DNA of 9,851 nucleotides from an uncultured Eubacteriales bacterium (GTDB taxonomy: Bacteria > Bacillota > Clostridia > Christensenellales > Borkfalkiaceae). Below the pieces are notes generated by a model. That model was not told the DNA's origin and did no database searches. It saw only the letters and a program-made list of their open reading frames with translations. The stretch covers positions 1 through 9,851 of the forward strand of contig CAJMCT010000035.1 of NCBI GenBank assembly GCA_905211955.1, written 5' to 3'. Positions 1-6,701 of this stretch are shown in pieces. The first letter of the stretch is position 1. Every line of letters begins with the position of its first letter. The position numbers and the translations under genes are program-made.

Positions 1-47
1 CACTACTTACTTGTGTTGCCGTTTTAATTGCAGGCCTTATAATTTAA
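1..47 (+). CDS. 3' end of a rightward gene, possibly a membrane protein (partial)
   Basis: One forward frame runs from the window edge to a TAA at 45-47 and encodes a short hydrophobic tail (LLTCVAVLIAGLII). That would suit the end of a C-terminal membrane segment. A strong hairpin terminator follows 15 bases later, which supports a rightward gene ending here, convergent with the isomerase gene. Only about 14 codons are visible. A second frame is also open up to a TAA at about 50-52, so the frame choice rests on hydrophobicity and is uncertain. No function can be assigned. Confidence 0.35.
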   Translation, partial: LLTCVAVLIAGLII

Positions 48-62
48 TCTAAACGTAAAACA

Positions 63-90
63 AAAAGGTTGAGATTTTTCTCAACCTTTT
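63..90. terminator. bidirectional intrinsic terminator
   Basis: A perfect 12-bp stem pairs 63-74 with 79-90 around a four-T loop, with core GGTTGAGA/TCTCAACC. The A-run on one arm and T-run on the other give a U-tract in both directions. It lies between the end of a probable rightward gene (stop near 47) and the stop of the leftward isomerase gene at 106, so it can end both transcripts. Confidence 0.85.
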
Positions 91-105
91 ATTTTTAATT
101 ATTTT

Positions 106-690
106 TTATTCAGGCTTTTTATCGAAGTCTAGCGTTAAGTCATAATCAGCAAGGTGCTCTACCTTAAAACCGTTTGCTTTATACTTTTCATAATCAAAAG
201 CATCAAGCTCGTCCATAGCAAGTTTATGGAATTCATAAAAATTGTGCCACCATTCCCAACCAGAGCCGAGATTGTTTGATAAGTATGCATCAACTATATC
301 GCAAGCGGTTTGGGGTGCAACGTAAAATGCGCCCATTGCAAGCACGTTAACGCCGTTGCCAGTAATCGCCCTAAGTGCAGCGGGTAAACTTTCTACAACA
401 CCTGCGTGAACTCGTGGACATTTGCTTGCCGCTATATGTATACCCATACCGGTACCGCAAAACAATAGCGCCCTTTCAAAATTACCTTCCGAAATTTGTG
501 CACCAACCCTTAATCCTACTCTATGAAACATATTTTCGGTATCCTTTGGGTCACTATTCTTTGTCACGCCAAGGTCGGTAATTTTCCATCCTTTTTTAGC
601 TAAGTGTTCTACCACGACTTCCTTTAACGGAAATCCTGCAAAGTCTGCACCTACAACTAAGTATTTATCTTTGATAGTCTTCATAATCAT
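106..690 (-). CDS. RpiB/LacA/LacB-family sugar-phosphate isomerase, divergent active site
   Basis: Family members interconvert aldose and ketose phosphates; RpiB itself interconverts ribose-5-phosphate and ribulose-5-phosphate. The Rossmann-like core covers about residues 9-145. It includes the phosphate/active-site loop CGTGMG (78-83) with the likely base Cys78, followed by IAASK and then the NVLAMG strand (115-120). Two positions differ from standard RpiB: the usual Asp-His-Ala-Gly is D16-F17-A-G, and the catalytic-region His before Asn-Asp is Gly111. A roughly 50-residue aromatic and acidic extension (about 145-194, starting WEWWHNF) makes it longer than the usual 150 residues. The substrate may therefore be a sugar phosphate other than ribose-5-phosphate, so I give no gene symbol. 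Two ATGs compete, at 690 and 684. The AGGG site lies 3 nt before the first and 9 nt before the second, so 684 (MKTIKDKY) is at least as plausible. It is the last gene of the leftward redox operon, 36 nt after rubredoxin. Confidence 0.85.
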   Translation of the reverse strand: MIMKTIKDKYLVVGADFAGFPLKEVVVEHLAKKGWKITDLGVTKNSDPKDTENMFHRVGLRVGAQISEGNFERALLFCGTGMGIHIAASKCPRVHAGVVESLPAALRAITGNGVNVLAMGAFYVAPQTACDIVDAYLSNNLGSGWEWWHNFYEFHKLAMDELDAFDYEKYKANGFKVEHLADYDLTLDFDKKPE

Positions 691-726
691 AAACCCTTAC
701 TAATTATTTCTTTTATATTATTGCAT

Positions 727-888
727 TTATTCAGCCTTACTAAAGTTTTCTTTGCCAACCGCACAAAGTGGGCAAGCGTAATCGTCGGGAAGTTCTTCAA
801 ACGAAGTTCCGGGTGCAATTCCGTTATCGGGTTCGCCAATCGCTTCGTCGTATTCGTATCCGCAAACGTCACATACGTATTTACTCAT
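727..888 (-). CDS. rd: rubredoxin
   Basis: This 53-residue protein begins MSKYVCDVCGYEYDEAIG and ends FSKAE. It is a canonical small rubredoxin: iron-binding cysteines at 6, 9, 39 and 42 match the classic spacing (CxxC-x29-CxxC), and the LPDDYACPLC motif is intact. It is a one-electron carrier in the cytoplasm. The gene is preceded by a strong AGGAG nine bases before the ATG. It sits 35 nt after the desulfoferrodoxin gene, and rubredoxin is the known electron donor of superoxide reductases, so its main partner here is probably that enzyme. It could also feed the flavodiiron protein, although that enzyme carries its own rubredoxin domain. At 53 codons it is easy to miss, and an overlapping frame on the same strand has no coding features. 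Confidence 0.96.
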   Translation of the reverse strand: MSKYVCDVCGYEYDEAIGEPDNGIAPGTSFEELPDDYACPLCAVGKENFSKAE

Positions 889-923
889 AACAGTTTACTC
901 CTTTTTTGTTTTCTTTTTTTATT

Positions 924-1298
924 TTATAATTCTACCATCCAAAGTCCGTGAAGGTTGCAGTAAGCATATACCGCTACGGGCTTTTCGTTTGCAAGCGCAA
1001 AAGATACGGTGGGTTTATCCCCTGCCTTTAAGCACTTTCTTTGACCACCACAGTCTGTTTGAAGGTATACGAAAGTTATTAAGTGTTCTTCAGTCATGGG
1101 GTGTTCTATAGAACCAACGTTAACCTTAACGATATTTCCTTCCACCTTTACTTCAGGAATATGTTTTTCCTTGCTTGCTTCTACAACGCCTGCTTCGAGT
1201 TTAGTCATTTTTTGACCACAGCACATCATAGGCACACCGCCGTCGTTAATAAGACCTACTAAGTTTTTACAATGTTCACAAATATAAAATTTAGACAT
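924..1298 (-). CDS. dfx: desulfoferrodoxin (2Fe-type superoxide reductase)
   Basis: The enzyme reduces superoxide to hydrogen peroxide without releasing O2, a typical anaerobe defence. At 124 residues it is full length for the two-iron class. The N-terminal desulforedoxin-like domain holds Center I with Cys7, Cys10, Cys26 and Cys27, the last two adjacent as in MCCGQ. The C-terminal neelaredoxin-like domain carries the Center II ligands His46, His66, His72, Cys114 and His117 (in HIPEV, HPMTEEH and CNLHGLW). The Glu44-Lys45 pair just before His46 corresponds to the conserved Glu-Lys that tunes the open catalytic site in characterised enzymes. All ligands are intact. An AGGAG lies seven bases before the ATG. 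It is the second gene of the operon, 17 nt after the flavodiiron gene and upstream of its likely electron donor, rubredoxin. Confidence 0.96.
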   Translation of the reverse strand: MSKFYICEHCKNLVGLINDGGVPMMCCGQKMTKLEAGVVEASKEKHIPEVKVEGNIVKVNVGSIEHPMTEEHLITFVYLQTDCGGQRKCLKAGDKPTVSFALANEKPVAVYAYCNLHGLWMVEL

Positions 1299-1315
1299 AA
1301 TTTTACTCCTTTGTT

Positions 1316-3100
1316 TTATTTTATTTTTTCAAAACTGCTTGCACCGTGTTTACACCAAGGGCAAACAAAATCGTCGGGAAGAACGTTATCTTCTAAAACG
1401 TATCCGCAAACCCTACAAATATAACCTTGCGAACTTTCGCTATCGGGCTTGGGTTTAACGTTTTCTTGATAATAAGTATACGTCATAGTTTTCTTGTCTG
1501 AAAGAACCTTAGCCCCTGCTACCGAGCAAATAAACATGCCGTGAGAGTCTAAGTCTAAATAATCTTCAACCTTTAACGATATAACCGCGTTGGTGTATCC
1601 CGTAAGATAAGCAAGACCGTTTTCCGTGCGCATTATCTTTTGGTTTTCAAACTTGTCTACGTTTCTACCGCTTCTAAACCCAAAGTTTTCAAAAACGCTA
1701 AACGGTGCATTTTCGCTAAGGCAGTTAAGGTTTAGTTTGCCCGTCTGCTTTATTATATGGTGCGAATAGTTTTGTTTAGAAACAGTCACCGCAATTTTAT
1801 TAGGGCAGTCGGTCACTTGCATAACGCTATTAAGAATTAAGCCGTTGTCTTTTTTGCCATCGTTAGTCGTGACGACGTATAAGCCGTAGCCGATGTTAAA
1901 TAGCGCGCTCATATCGTTTTTAACCGTTTCCCCAGCAACCAAATATTCTTTGCAAAGTTCTTCGGCAAGGCTATCTATCGCCTTTTTGCTTTCGTCGTTT
2001 AGCGCGGATAAAATCTTGACTTCCGAACTCATAAAGTTAAGGTTTTTACTCTTTTCAAGCATACTTTTCATAACCTTAGTGGCCATGGGATTCCAACTTC
2101 CGTTTTCGATAAAACCAACCGTTCTATTTGAATAGTTCCTTTCGGTTAAATGGTTTATAAACTCACGCATAAACGGGAAAATATCCGCGTTATACGTGGT
2201 GGTTGCAAGCACCATTTTGCTATATCTAAACGCGTCTTCAACCGCTTCTGCCATATCGCATCTTGCTAAGTCGTTCACCACGACCTTAGGACACCCCTTT
2301 TGCTTTAATATGTCGGCAAGCATTAGCACTGCCTTTTTGGTGTTTCCGTAAACCGAAGTATAGGCGATAACTACACCGTCTTCTTCAGGCTGATAAGACG
2401 ACCAAGTATTATAAAGTCCTAAATAATATCCCAAGTTTTCGGTTAAAATCGGGCCGTGAAGGGGGCAAATCTTTTCAATTTCTAAGCCTTGCGCTTTTTT
2501 TAATAAACTTTGAACTTGCGCGCCGTATTTTCCAACGATACCAATATAATAACGTCTTGCTTCGCAAGCCCAGTCTTCTTCTACGTCTATCGCTCCGAAT
2601 TTACCAAACCCGTCCGCCGAGAAAAGCACTTTATCTTTCGTGTCGTAGGTGACTATAACTTCCGGCCAATGTACCATAGGTGCGGTGACAAAAACTAGTT
2701 TTCTTTCGCCAAGGTCTAAAGAGTCGCCTTCTCCAACAACGATTTGTCTATCCGAAAAATCAGTTCCGAAAAAGTTTTTCATCATGGTAAAAGCCTTTGA
2801 TGAAGAAACTATTTTTGCGTTGGGGTATGCCTTGCAAAAATTCATAATGTTTGCCGAGTGATCGGGCTCCATGTGTTGAACGACTAAGTAGTCGGGGGAT
2901 TTCCCTTTTAGCGCTTCGCTTAAATTGTCAAGCCACTCGTGTGTAAAACGAGCGTCTACCGTGTCCATAACTGCTATCTTTTTATCCATAATAACGTATG
3001 AATTATAAGCCATGCCGTTTGGAACGACGTATTGCCCTTCAAAAAGGTCCACTTCGTGATCGTTTACACCAACGTATTTTATAGTATCGGTAATATTCAT
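1316..3100 (-). CDS. flavodiiron protein fused to flavin reductase and short rubredoxin (FprA-Hrb type)
   Basis: This 594-residue cytoplasmic O2 and/or NO reductase has four modules. (a) A metallo-beta-lactamase-like diiron domain (about 1-240) has all ligands: His76, Glu78 and Asp80 in HxExDH, then His144, Asp163 and His215. (b) A flavodoxin domain (about 242-385) has the FMN phosphate loop TSVYGNT (248-254). (c) An FMN-binding flavin reductase domain (about 395-545). (d) A C-terminal compact rubredoxin has Cys562, Cys565, Cys580 and Cys583, spaced CxxC-x14-CxxC rather than the usual x29. In Moorella the last two modules form a separate protein, high-molecular-weight rubredoxin (Hrb), which passes NADH electrons to FprA; here they are fused, so the protein is probably self-sufficient with NAD(P)H. 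O2 versus NO preference cannot be read from sequence. The start has GGAG seven bases upstream and a strong promoter beyond it. It is the first gene of the redox operon. Confidence 0.94.
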   Translation of the reverse strand: MNITDTIKYVGVNDHEVDLFEGQYVVPNGMAYNSYVIMDKKIAVMDTVDARFTHEWLDNLSEALKGKSPDYLVVQHMEPDHSANIMNFCKAYPNAKIVSSSKAFTMMKNFFGTDFSDRQIVVGEGDSLDLGERKLVFVTAPMVHWPEVIVTYDTKDKVLFSADGFGKFGAIDVEEDWACEARRYYIGIVGKYGAQVQSLLKKAQGLEIEKICPLHGPILTENLGYYLGLYNTWSSYQPEEDGVVIAYTSVYGNTKKAVLMLADILKQKGCPKVVVNDLARCDMAEAVEDAFRYSKMVLATTTYNADIFPFMREFINHLTERNYSNRTVGFIENGSWNPMATKVMKSMLEKSKNLNFMSSEVKILSALNDESKKAIDSLAEELCKEYLVAGETVKNDMSALFNIGYGLYVVTTNDGKKDNGLILNSVMQVTDCPNKIAVTVSKQNYSHHIIKQTGKLNLNCLSENAPFSVFENFGFRSGRNVDKFENQKIMRTENGLAYLTGYTNAVISLKVEDYLDLDSHGMFICSVAGAKVLSDKKTMTYTYYQENVKPKPDSESSQGYICRVCGYVLEDNVLPDDFVCPWCKHGASSFEKIK

Positions 3101-3129
3101 AAACAGTCTCCGTTTTCTTCTTCAACTTT

Positions 3130-3158
3130 ATCATAACATATTTAATTTTTTTTATCAA
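3130..3158 (-). promoter_or_regulatory. sigma-A type promoter of the leftward redox operon
   Basis: Read leftward, TTGATA (3153-3158) is followed after exactly 17 bases by TATGAT (3130-3135), with an extended -10 TG one base upstream. The expected transcription start is near 3123. That leaves a leader of about 20 nt containing the GGAG ribosome binding site of the flavodiiron gene. No match to a classic PerR box overlaps it. Confidence 0.8.
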
Positions 3159-3169
3159 GGCGAGAAAAG

Positions 3170-3189
3170 CAAAATATTTTAATATTTTG
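3170..3189. repeat. AT-rich inverted repeat between divergent promoters (candidate operator)
   Basis: The arms CAAAATATT (3170-3178) and AATATTTTG (3181-3189) are perfect inverted repeats of 9 bp separated by TT. The site lies 11 bases beyond the -35 of the leftward redox promoter and 15 bases before the -35 of the rightward SDR promoter, so one bound protein could affect both. It does not match PerR or Rex consensus boxes as I know them. In such AT-rich DNA it could also be chance, or UP-element-like sequence. Confidence 0.35.
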
Positions 3190-3204
3190 TAAGTATTTAT
3201 CCGA

Positions 3205-3233
3205 TTGACAATTACTGCGGGTAATGTTAAAAT
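3205..3233 (+). promoter_or_regulatory. strong sigma-A type promoter of the SDR-rsmE unit
   Basis: A consensus TTGACA (3205-3210), a 17-base spacer and TAAAAT (3228-3233) are joined by an extended -10 TG at 3225-3226. The expected transcription start, seven or eight bases after the -10, falls at 3240-3241, on the A of the SDR start codon. Confidence 0.8.
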
Positions 3234-3240
3234 TCTATTT

Positions 3241-4059
3241 ATGAAAAACATATTGATAACAGGCGCTTTAGGTGGCATGGGAAAAGCCACTTGCAAACTT
3301 TTAAGTGATTTGGGCTACGTCGTCTATGGTGTAGACGCTTATGATTGCCAAGATTTTTGCGGGGAAAAATATTTTACCGCAAACCTTTGTAGTTTAGATG
3401 AAATCGAGCGAGTTAAAGAGCAAATTGAAAAAGAGTGCACTCGTTTAGACGCCATAATTCATATGGCGGGAATTTATCGTTTAGACTCTTTAGTTGAAAT
3501 GAGCGAAGAAGAATTTACCAAGGTTTTCAACGTAAACCTATTTAGCGTTTACCGTGTAAACAAAACCTTTCTTCCGCTTCTAAAAAAAGGTTCTAAAATC
3601 ATCATTACGTCTAGCGAACTTGCACCCCTTGACCCATTGCCGTTTACGGGAATTTACGCAATCACTAAGTCGGCGGTAGAAAAATACGCCTACTCACTTC
3701 GTATGGAATTAAACCTTTTGGGGATAAACGTATCTATTATCCGCCCGGGCGCAGTTAAAACGGGGCTTCTTAACGTTTCCACCGCTTGCTTAGAAAAGTT
3801 TTGCGAAAACACTACTCTTTATCCTTGCAATGCGGAAAAGTTTAAAAAGATCGTAGAAAGCGTGGAAACCAAAAATATTCCGCCCGAAAAAATCGCTAAA
3901 ATCGCAAGTAAAGCACTAACTAAAAAACGTCCTAAATACGTTTATAACGTAAACAGGAATAAACTACTAAAAATACTCTCTTTCTTGCCTGATAAACTTC
4001 AAGTAAAGATTATCGGTAAAATCTTAAAAGAAAAGAAAAAGGAAGATAAAAATGTTTAA
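3241..4059 (+). CDS. short-chain dehydrogenase/reductase (SDR), probably NAD-dependent
   Basis: This 272-residue classical SDR is a cytoplasmic oxidoreductase acting on a carbonyl or alcohol; the substrate is unknown. The Rossmann dinucleotide motif TGALGGMG is at 7-14. Asp32 at the end of the second strand favours NAD(H) over NADP(H). The structural motif HMAG (74-77) stands in for NNAG. Asn99, Ser125 (or Ser124), Tyr139 and Lys143 (YAITK) complete the catalytic set, and IRPGAVKTG follows. The C-terminal 40 residues are rich in Lys and Leu. I start the gene at 3241 because MKNILITG is the normal SDR beginning; an in-frame TTG at 3205 is actually the -35 box. No Shine-Dalgarno sequence precedes the ATG, and the promoter predicts a transcript starting at or within a base of it. 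The end overlaps rsmE by 8 nt. Confidence 0.9.
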   Translation: MKNILITGALGGMGKATCKLLSDLGYVVYGVDAYDCQDFCGEKYFTANLCSLDEIERVKEQIEKECTRLDAIIHMAGIYRLDSLVEMSEEEFTKVFNVNLFSVYRVNKTFLPLLKKGSKIIITSSELAPLDPLPFTGIYAITKSAVEKYAYSLRMELNLLGINVSIIRPGAVKTGLLNVSTACLEKFCENTTLYPCNAEKFKKIVESVETKNIPPEKIAKIASKALTKKRPKYVYNVNRNKLLKILSFLPDKLQVKIIGKILKEKKKEDKNV

Positions 4060-4789
4060 TTTTTTCTCTAAAAATGCACCAATCGGTGGAAAATACACCG
4101 TTTCGGGGCAAGATTTTAATCATTTAAAAAACGTTTTGCGCATGAAAATTGGCGAAGAACTTTTAGTAAGTTTTAACGGCAAGTGTGACCTTTGTGCCGT
4201 AGATAGTTTTGACGACGATTGCGCATACGTTTATATAGTAAAAGAAGACTATAAGGATTTTGAACTCCCCGTTTTCATTACCCTTTTTCAAGGTTTGCCA
4301 AAGGCGGACAAAATGGAAACTATTATCCAAAAAGCCGTAGAACTTGGCGCAAGTGAGATTATCCCAGTAGAAACCGCGCGTTCTATCGTAAAACTTGATA
4401 AAAAGAAAGCCGAAAGCAAAACACAAAGGTGGCAAGCAATCTCAGAAAGCGGTGCTAAACAAAGTAAAAGAAGCATTATTCCTAACGTATGCACCCCTAT
4501 AGATTTTAAGGGCGCTCTCGCAAAAATTAAAGACTTAGACCTAATAATAGTACCTTACGAAAATCACGACGGTATGAAAGCGACGGTAGATGTGCTAAGA
4601 AGTATTAAACGTGGAGACAAAATAGGCGTATTTATCGGGCCTGAAGGTGGATTCGAGCAATCGGAAATCTCCGCCTTAGAAAAATCTGGCGCAAAAATCG
4701 TTTCGCTTGGCAGTAGAATCCTTCGCACCGAAACGGCTTCTATAACCGCATTATCAATGCTTATGCTATATATCGAAGCAAAATTATAA
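4052..4789 (+). CDS. rsmE: 16S rRNA (uracil-1498-N3)-methyltransferase RsmE
   Basis: RsmE methylates N3 of U1498 in helix 44 of 16S rRNA using S-adenosylmethionine. At 245 residues it is family-typical. The N-terminal PUA-like RNA-binding domain (about 1-70) includes HLKNVLRMKIGEE. The C-terminal SPOUT (trefoil-knot) methyltransferase domain shows the hallmark motifs KADKMETIIQKAVELG (about 95-110), RWQAISESGAKQSKR, IGPEGGF (195-201) and LGSRILRTETA (219-229), the last two forming the SAM-binding knot. The start codon lies inside the end of the SDR gene (8-nt overlap). AGGA eight bases upstream is within SDR coding sequence, so translation is probably coupled. RsmE often neighbours prmA; here its partner is an SDR gene instead. 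Confidence 0.95.
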   Translation: MFNFFSKNAPIGGKYTVSGQDFNHLKNVLRMKIGEELLVSFNGKCDLCAVDSFDDDCAYVYIVKEDYKDFELPVFITLFQGLPKADKMETIIQKAVELGASEIIPVETARSIVKLDKKKAESKTQRWQAISESGAKQSKRSIIPNVCTPIDFKGALAKIKDLDLIIVPYENHDGMKATVDVLRSIKRGDKIGVFIGPEGGFEQSEISALEKSGAKIVSLGSRILRTETASITALSMLMLYIEAKL

Positions 4790-4794
4790 TACCC

Positions 4795-4828
4795 ACCCCA
4801 TCGAACACCTTATATTCGATGGGGTTTT
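4795..4828 (+). terminator. intrinsic terminator after rsmE
   Basis: An 11-bp GC-containing stem pairs ACCCCATCGAA (4795-4805) with TTCGATGGGGT (4815-4825) around a 9-nt loop, and a short T-run continues to 4828. It begins six bases after the rsmE stop and ends the SDR-rsmE transcript. Confidence 0.88.
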
Positions 4829-4888
4829 ATAATCCACTTTTACAAAAACTTACCAAGTGTCCGTTTTGTTGTTTTTATATACTATCAT

Positions 4889-4918
4889 TTGACATTTGCG
4901 TTATTTATAGTGTAAAAT
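4889..4918 (+). promoter_or_regulatory. promoter of the fakA-degV-acyltransferase operon
   Basis: A consensus TTGACA (4889-4894) is followed after 18 bases by TAAAAT (4913-4918). It lies downstream of the rsmE terminator and 52 bases before the fakA start, so the lipid operon is transcribed independently. The transcription start should fall near 4925. Confidence 0.72.
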
Positions 4919-4925
4919 AAATACG

Positions 4926-4944
4926 TATGCTTTATAAAAGCATA
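4926..4944 (+). promoter_or_regulatory. small hairpin at the predicted 5' end of the fak mRNA
   Basis: TATGCTTT (4926-4933) and AAAGCATA (4937-4944) form a perfect 8-bp stem with a 3-nt loop, starting almost exactly at the predicted transcription start. As RNA it would be a 5'-terminal stem-loop, which can protect mRNA. As DNA it could be an operator just past the start site. The stem is AT-rich and weak, so its role is uncertain. Confidence 0.35.
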
Positions 4945-4970
4945 TCCCCTTTTTACTTAGGAGACAAATT

Positions 4971-6668
4971 ATGCTAATCAATGCTAAAACTATAAACGGC
5001 GATCTTTTTAGACGTTTGTTAATATCCGGAGCAATTAATTTGCAAAACAATATCCGCACGATAAACAACCTTAACGTGTTCCCTATTCCGGACGGGGATA
5101 CCGGCGACAATATGTACCTTACTCTTAAAGGTGGTGTGGATCAAATTATAAGTGTAAACGACGATACTTTGGGAAAAGAAGCGGTTGCGCTTGCAAACGG
5201 CATGCTCTTAAACGCTCGTGGAAACTCTGGCGTTATACTTTCACAACTTTTCTTTGGGCTTTCAGAAGGGCTTGCAAACTTAAAAGAAGCAACCCTTACC
5301 GAATTTGCTTACGCAATGGGGAAGGGTGTTGAACGCGCTTACAAGGCAGTTGCCGAACCCGTTGAAGGCACAATTTTAACCGTTGCGAGAGAATCTATTG
5401 ATTTTTCGCGTGCTAACATTGATGAAAAGACTACCGTGAAGGATTTTTTCACTACCGTTCTTGAAGAAATGAAAAAGTCATTAGAAAAAACCCCCGAACT
5501 TTTAGAAGTCTTAAAAGAATCGGGCGTTATCGATAGTGGTGGAGCGGGGCTCGTTTGTATTATCGAAGGGTTCTTAAAGGCTTTCGATAACGAAAATGCT
5601 TTAGAAGAAGTTGCCGTCTCTATCAATGAAAACACACAAAAAAGCGTTGATTTTTCTAAGTTTAACGAAGATAGCGTTATGGAATTTGGATACTGTACCG
5701 AAATGCTCGTTCAACTTTTAAAATCAAAGACTGACGTAGACGCTTTCTCAGTAGAAGACTTAATCACATACTTAAACACTTTGGGCGATTCCATAGTTGC
5801 CGTAAAAGTAGGTTCTATAATTAAACTTCACGTTCACACTCTTAAGCCTTATCTCGTTATGGAATACTGCCAACGTTTTGGTGAGTTTTTGACTGTTAAA
5901 ATCGAAAACATGACTCTTCAACACAACGAAAGCGAATTATATAGCGAGAAAAAAGAAGAAAAATCGAGTTTAGAAGAACTAAACTCTAAAGTAAAAAGAG
6001 CGAGAAAAGACTTTGCGGTAATTACAGTTGCTAACGGCGACGGTATTATTGAAATGTTTACTGAACTCGGCGCGGACTACGTCGTTCGTGGTGGACAAAC
6101 CAATAACCCTTCTTCAGAAGATTTTATTCGCGCTTTTGACGAAGTTAATGCGGACACCATCTTCGTTCTTCCAAACAACTCTAATATTATTCTTGCTGCA
6201 AAACAAGCGGCAGAAATTTATAAAGATTCGGACGTTAGAATTATTCCAAGTAAATCTTTGGGGCAAGGCTATTCTGCCCTATCAATGATTGATTTAGGGC
6301 TTGGCAACGTAGATGCTATAGAAGAATCTATTATAGAAGCAATGAGCGGTACACTTACCGGTATGGTTAGCCCTGCGGTTAGAACTACAGTTTGCAACGG
6401 TGTCTCGGTAAACGAAGGGGACTATATGGGCTTCTCTAACAAAGAAATGATAGTTTCCACGCCTTCTAAAATTCAAACGGTTTGTGAACTTGCTAAAACC
6501 TTACTTACCGAAGACAAATCGATTATTCTTGCCCTTTACGGCAAAAACGCAACCGAAGAAGAACGCCTTGCGTTTAGTTCTTTCGCTTCCGAAAGCCTAT
6601 CTTCCGCCGAACTTTACGAAATAGACGGAAAACAAGACGTATACGATTTTATTTTGATTGTAGAGTAA
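4971..6668 (+). CDS. fakA: fatty acid kinase FakA (DAK2 domain kinase)
   Basis: FakA phosphorylates fatty acids carried by FakB to acyl-phosphates, which enter phospholipid synthesis through PlsY or PlsX. At 565 residues it is family-typical. The N-terminal DhaL/DAK2 kinase domain (about 10-205) has the Mg-ATP motif NVFPIPDGDTGDNM (35-48) with Asp41 and Asp43, then ARGNSGVILSQ (82-92), EGTILTV (132-138) and DSGGAGL (188-194). The middle domain (about 225-335) has Cys242 (FGYCTEM) and HVH (287-289), matching the expected metal-site Cys/His residues. The C-terminal domain (about 345-565) resembles the EDD fold of DegV proteins. AGGAG lies seven bases before the ATG, and the gene has its own promoter. 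The next gene encodes its FakB-type partner, which supports FakA over a dihydroxyacetone kinase role. A residue usually Thr in PDGDTGTNM is Asp46 here. Confidence 0.95.
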   Translation: MLINAKTINGDLFRRLLISGAINLQNNIRTINNLNVFPIPDGDTGDNMYLTLKGGVDQIISVNDDTLGKEAVALANGMLLNARGNSGVILSQLFFGLSEGLANLKEATLTEFAYAMGKGVERAYKAVAEPVEGTILTVARESIDFSRANIDEKTTVKDFFTTVLEEMKKSLEKTPELLEVLKESGVIDSGGAGLVCIIEGFLKAFDNENALEEVAVSINENTQKSVDFSKFNEDSVMEFGYCTEMLVQLLKSKTDVDAFSVEDLITYLNTLGDSIVAVKVGSIIKLHVHTLKPYLVMEYCQRFGEFLTVKIENMTLQHNESELYSEKKEEKSSLEELNSKVKRARKDFAVITVANGDGIIEMFTELGADYVVRGGQTNNPSSEDFIRAFDEVNADTIFVLPNNSNIILAAKQAAEIYKDSDVRIIPSKSLGQGYSALSMIDLGLGNVDAIEESIIEAMSGTLTGMVSPAVRTTVCNGVSVNEGDYMGFSNKEMIVSTPSKIQTVCELAKTLLTEDKSIILALYGKNATEEERLAFSSFASESLSSAELYEIDGKQDVYDFILIVE

Positions 6669-6701
6669 TTCCGCAATCAATTTTAAATAAAGGAGAAAAT
6701 T

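Noticed and set aside
687..872. A 61-codon leftward open frame overlapping the rubredoxin gene
   Set aside because: The overlapping rubredoxin frame (727-888) has all four cysteines and a strong ribosome binding site; the longer frame has no recognisable features.
1316..1422. Truncated or decayed rubredoxin domain at the end of the flavodiiron protein
   Set aside because: All four cysteines and the LPDDFVCPWC motif are intact, so it is a compact functional type rather than a decayed one.
3101..3204. PerR or Rex operator controlling the redox operon
   Set aside because: I looked for the TTATAAT-N-ATTATAA and TTGTTAA-type palindromes; neither is present. Only an unrelated AT-rich inverted repeat is found.
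3205..3240. Upstream TTG start for the SDR gene giving 12 extra residues
   Set aside because: The TTG is part of the consensus -35 hexamer, and the extra residues precede the normal SDR N-terminus MKNILITG.
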